From assembly GCA_021740105.1 (NCBI GenBank), contig JAIPAM010000004.1:62001-126000 (forward strand): DNA of 64,000 nucleotides, given 5' to 3'. The notes beneath the pieces are model-generated. The model ran no database searches. It saw only the letters and a program-made list of their open reading frames with translations, and had not been told where the DNA came from. The translations under genes and the position numbers were made by a program. This DNA comes from Flavobacterium sp. GTDB lineage: Bacteria; Bacteroidota; Bacteroidia; Flavobacteriales; Flavobacteriaceae. Below, piece by piece: positions 62,154 through 64,000 of the stretch (position 1 is the first letter of the stretch; the number at the start of each line of letters is the position of its first letter).

Positions 62154-62972
62154 ATGATAATCCAAAAAACAAGAGAAGAAATAGAATTAATGCGTGAAAG
62201 CGCTTTGATTGTTTCCAAAACATTAGGGATGATAGCTCGGGAAATAAAACCTGGAGTAACCACATTATACCTAGATAAATTAGCTGAAGAATTTATACGT
62301 GATCATGGCGCCGTTCCTAGTTTTCTGGGATTGTATGGTTTTCCAAATTCTCTTTGCATGAGTCCAAACGCTCAAGTGGTTCATGGTATTCCAAATACTA
62401 TTCCGCTTGAAAGTGGTGACGTTATTTCAGTAGATTGCGGGGCGTGTAAAAATGGATTTCACGGCGATCATGCTTACTCATTTGAAATTGGAGAGGTAGC
62501 ATCCGAAACAAAAAAATTACTACAAGTAACTAAAGAATCTTTATATGTTGGTATTCGTGAATTAAAAACTGGAAACCGTGTAGAAGATGTGGGGAATGCC
62601 ATTCAAAAATATACAGAAGCTCACGGTTACGGTGTAGTTCGAGAATTAGTGGGTCACGGTTTGGGCCAAAAAATGCACGAAGAACCTGAAATGCCAAATT
62701 ACGGAAAACGAGGTCGAGGAAAAATGTTTGTTGAAGGAATGGTGGTAGCTATTGAGCCGATGATTAATATGGGAACCAAAAATATCAAACAATTAAAAGA
62801 CGGTTGGACGATATTAACTGCCGATGGAAAACCCAGCGCGCACTTTGAACATGATGTCGCTATTATAGATGGAAAACCAGAATTGCTTTCTACGTTTGCC
62901 TATATATATGAAGCTTTGGGTATTGAAAGTAATGAAGAGGATGAATTCAGAAGAACGCCATTAGTGATGTAA
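62154..62972 (+). CDS. map: Methionine aminopeptidase, type I
   Basis: A 272-residue MetAP. Metal ligands are visible: Asp in SVDCGACKNG, Asp in FHGDHAYSF, His in GHGLGQKMHEEPEMPN, Glu in AIEPMIN and Glu in AHFEHDVAI. It removes the initiator Met from nascent proteins. Slightly longer than E. coli Map, with an extra acidic C-terminal tail ending RRTPLVM. It stands alone between the tolC gene and the GxxExxY gene. Confidence 0.96.
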   Translation: MIIQKTREEIELMRESALIVSKTLGMIAREIKPGVTTLYLDKLAEEFIRDHGAVPSFLGLYGFPNSLCMSPNAQVVHGIPNTIPLESGDVISVDCGACKNGFHGDHAYSFEIGEVASETKKLLQVTKESLYVGIRELKTGNRVEDVGNAIQKYTEAHGYGVVRELVGHGLGQKMHEEPEMPNYGKRGRGKMFVEGMVVAIEPMINMGTKNIKQLKDGWTILTADGKPSAHFEHDVAIIDGKPELLSTFAYIYEALGIESNEEDEFRRTPLVM

Positions 62973-62979
62973 ATTGTTA

Positions 62980-62999
62980 CACGAAGATTCACAAAATAA
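62980..62999 (+). repeat. Left 20-bp inverted repeat flanking the GxxExxY gene
   Basis: CACGAAGATTCACAAAATAA; its reverse complement occurs at 63486-63505 with one mismatch (19/20). A related short piece, GATTCACAAAAG, follows at 63006-63017. Confidence 0.8.
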
Positions 63000-63071
63000 C
63001 TCAGAGATTCACAAAAGAATTAAATGATAACATAATTAAAAGCCATTTAAAACATTATAAATTCAAAAAAG

Positions 63072-63485
63072 ATGGATGACGAGTTTTTAAAAATTCCTGA
63101 TGAATTAAACAAAGTATCATACCTAATTATAGGGCTTGCTATTGAAGTTCATAGAAATTTGGGACCTGGTCTATTAGAATCAGCTTATCAGGAATGTTTA
63201 TTTTATGAAATTAAAAAAGAGGGGCTTATTGTGGAAAAAGAAAAGTCCCTTCCAATAATTTATAAGGACTTAAAACTAGAACATGGATATAGAATCGATT
63301 TACTGGTTGAAAATAAATTAGTGATAGAATTGAAAACAGTAGAGAATTTTACCCCTGTTCATTACGCACAAATTTTAACCTACTTAAAACTTGGAAAATA
63401 CCCTTTAGGTTTACTTCTAAATTATAACAGTAAAATTCTCAAAAATAACATTAAAAGATTTATTAAAACAACTACAATTTCATAA
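63072..63485 (+). CDS. GxxExxY protein (PD-(D/E)XK nuclease-like fold)
   Basis: A 137-residue protein with the family motif at GPGLLESAY (G-x-x-E-x-x-Y), preceded by IGLAIEVHRNL, followed by the basic EKEKSLPIIYKDL, YRIDLLVENKLVIELKTV (the D...E-x-K arrangement of PD-(D/E)XK enzymes) and HYAQILTYLKLG. Function is not known; the residue layout suggests a nuclease-related fold. The gene is enclosed by a near-perfect 20-bp inverted repeat (62980-62999 and 63486-63505), and its stop touches the right repeat. This looks like a small mobile or once-mobile unit. Confidence 0.88.
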   Translation: MDDEFLKIPDELNKVSYLIIGLAIEVHRNLGPGLLESAYQECLFYEIKKEGLIVEKEKSLPIIYKDLKLEHGYRIDLLVENKLVIELKTVENFTPVHYAQILTYLKLGKYPLGLLLNYNSKILKNNIKRFIKTTTIS

Positions 63486-63505
63486 TTATTTTGTGAATTT
63501 TCGTG
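63486..63505 (-). repeat. Right 20-bp inverted repeat flanking the GxxExxY gene
   Basis: TTATTTTGTGAATTTTCGTG, reverse complement of the left copy with one mismatch. It is followed by CTTTGTGTAACTTTGTGAAATC, a looser relative of the half-repeat inside the left end. Confidence 0.8.
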
Positions 63506-63533
63506 CTCCCTTTGTGTAACTTTGTGAAATCTA

Positions 63534-64000
63534 ATGAAAAAACTCTTTAAATTAATACTCAATACAATCCCTAGACCAATCCTCATCCGGTTGAGTTATG
63601 TTGCCCGCCCTATTTTAGCCTTCCTTCTTAAAGGCGCGACTTTTACCGACCCTATTGATGGTAAAAGTTTCAAAATGTTTCTTCCCTACGGATATGGAAA
63701 CCAACGAAATAATGTACTTTCCCCAAGCACACTTTCACTTGAAAGGCATCGTTTACTGTGGTTATATCTTACTAATGAAACCGATTTTTTTCAATCTGAA
63801 TTGGATTCAGATTCTTCTGTTAAACAACTTAAAAACGTCAAATTAAGAGATCCTGAAACGAGATCAGTATTAAAAGTTCTTCATTTTGCACCTGAACAAG
63901 CATTTTACAAATTGTTCAGAAACCAGAAAAATATAGAATACACTACAACCGATTTATTCTCGCCTTTGGCAGATGTAAAAGCGGATATTTGTAACCTCCC
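63534..64000 (+). CDS. Class I SAM-dependent methyltransferase (3' end outside window)
   Basis: From ATG 63534 the frame is open to the end of the window (155 codons). The start MKKLFKLILNTIPRPILIRL is followed by GATFTDPIDGKSFKMFLPYG, NVLSPSTLSLERHRLLWLYL, and VLHFAPEQAFYKLFR, where HFAPE stands at the SAM-binding motif I position of this methyltransferase family, then EYTTTDLFSPLADVKADI (motif II). The substrate is unknown. The C-terminus is missing. Confidence 0.75.
   Translation, partial: MKKLFKLILNTIPRPILIRLSYVARPILAFLLKGATFTDPIDGKSFKMFLPYGYGNQRNNVLSPSTLSLERHRLLWLYLTNETDFFQSELDSDSSVKQLKNVKLRDPETRSVLKVLHFAPEQAFYKLFRNQKNIEYTTTDLFSPLADVKADICNL

Overview
The window is AT-rich chromosomal DNA from a gliding Bacteroidota, almost certainly a Flavobacterium or a close relative in the Flavobacteriaceae. 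The evidence is: gldB and gldC, two proteins with type IX secretion (T9SS) C-terminal sorting domains, a short primary sigma factor lacking region 1.1, an FtsZ of 663 residues with a very long tail, and many upstream regions carrying the Bacteroidota promoter pattern TTTG / about 19 nt / TAnnTTTG. I see no prophage, insertion sequence, CRISPR array or rRNA. Most of the window is core genome; the novelty is mainly in intergenic structure and in a few divergent proteins.

Layout. 1-5001: end of a GAF-domain gene, then galM, a GH53 endo-galactanase and a GH2 beta-galactosidase (a small beta-1,4-galactan operon without SusC/SusD in view). 5230-7787: rpsO and pnp. 7983-11282: four-gene carotenoid operon that reads best as a monocyclic 1'-hydroxy carotenoid (saproxanthin/myxol type) tailoring cluster. 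11415-13021: rpoD and rpe. 13231-15847: minus-strand envelope genes (DUF2911, outer-membrane barrel, HMA-domain protein, CIA30) with a decayed thioredoxin-like gene between the last two. 16131-17121: tRNA-Arg, a 3 x 44-bp tandem repeat, a GatB/YqeY gene and a structured leader. 17145-32930: complete minus-strand division/cell-wall cluster mraZ-rsmH-ftsL-ftsI-murE-mraY-murD-ftsW-murG-murC-ftsQ-ftsA-ftsZ, with 10-bp-spaced MraZ boxes in front. 33291-37687: hydrolase, engB, gldC/gldB, nadE, pth. 37780-40048: two T9SS cargo genes. 40115-46804: dnaG, a polyprenyl synthase, an orphan lipoprotein, rlmN, an O-methyltransferase, a PAP2 phosphatase and tatA. 46874-52665: M1 peptidase group, pepE, tRNA-Gly, GNAT, L,D-transpeptidase. 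52876-56914: DUF5916 protein and gpmI. 57035-62112: TetR-ABC-HlyD-TolC efflux/secretion operon. 62154-64000: map, a GxxExxY gene flanked by inverted repeats, and the start of a methyltransferase.

Most worth a second look: (1) two copies (16864-17003 and 36064-36182) of the same structured RNA-like element, each just upstream of a minus-strand gene (yqeY, gldB) and each behind its own promoter; the outer stem covaries and a bulge and an 11-nt segment are preserved; it resembles the Flavo-1 RNA family as I remember it. (2) An ABC transporter whose nucleotide-binding domain keeps Walker A but has substitutions in the Q-loop, signature, Walker B and H-loop, controlled by a TetR gene with a perfect 8-bp-arm palindrome on its promoter. 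(3) A near-perfect 20-bp inverted repeat enclosing the GxxExxY gene. (4) A DnaG primase with all four zinc ligands replaced. All assignments come from reading the sequence; no database search was possible.
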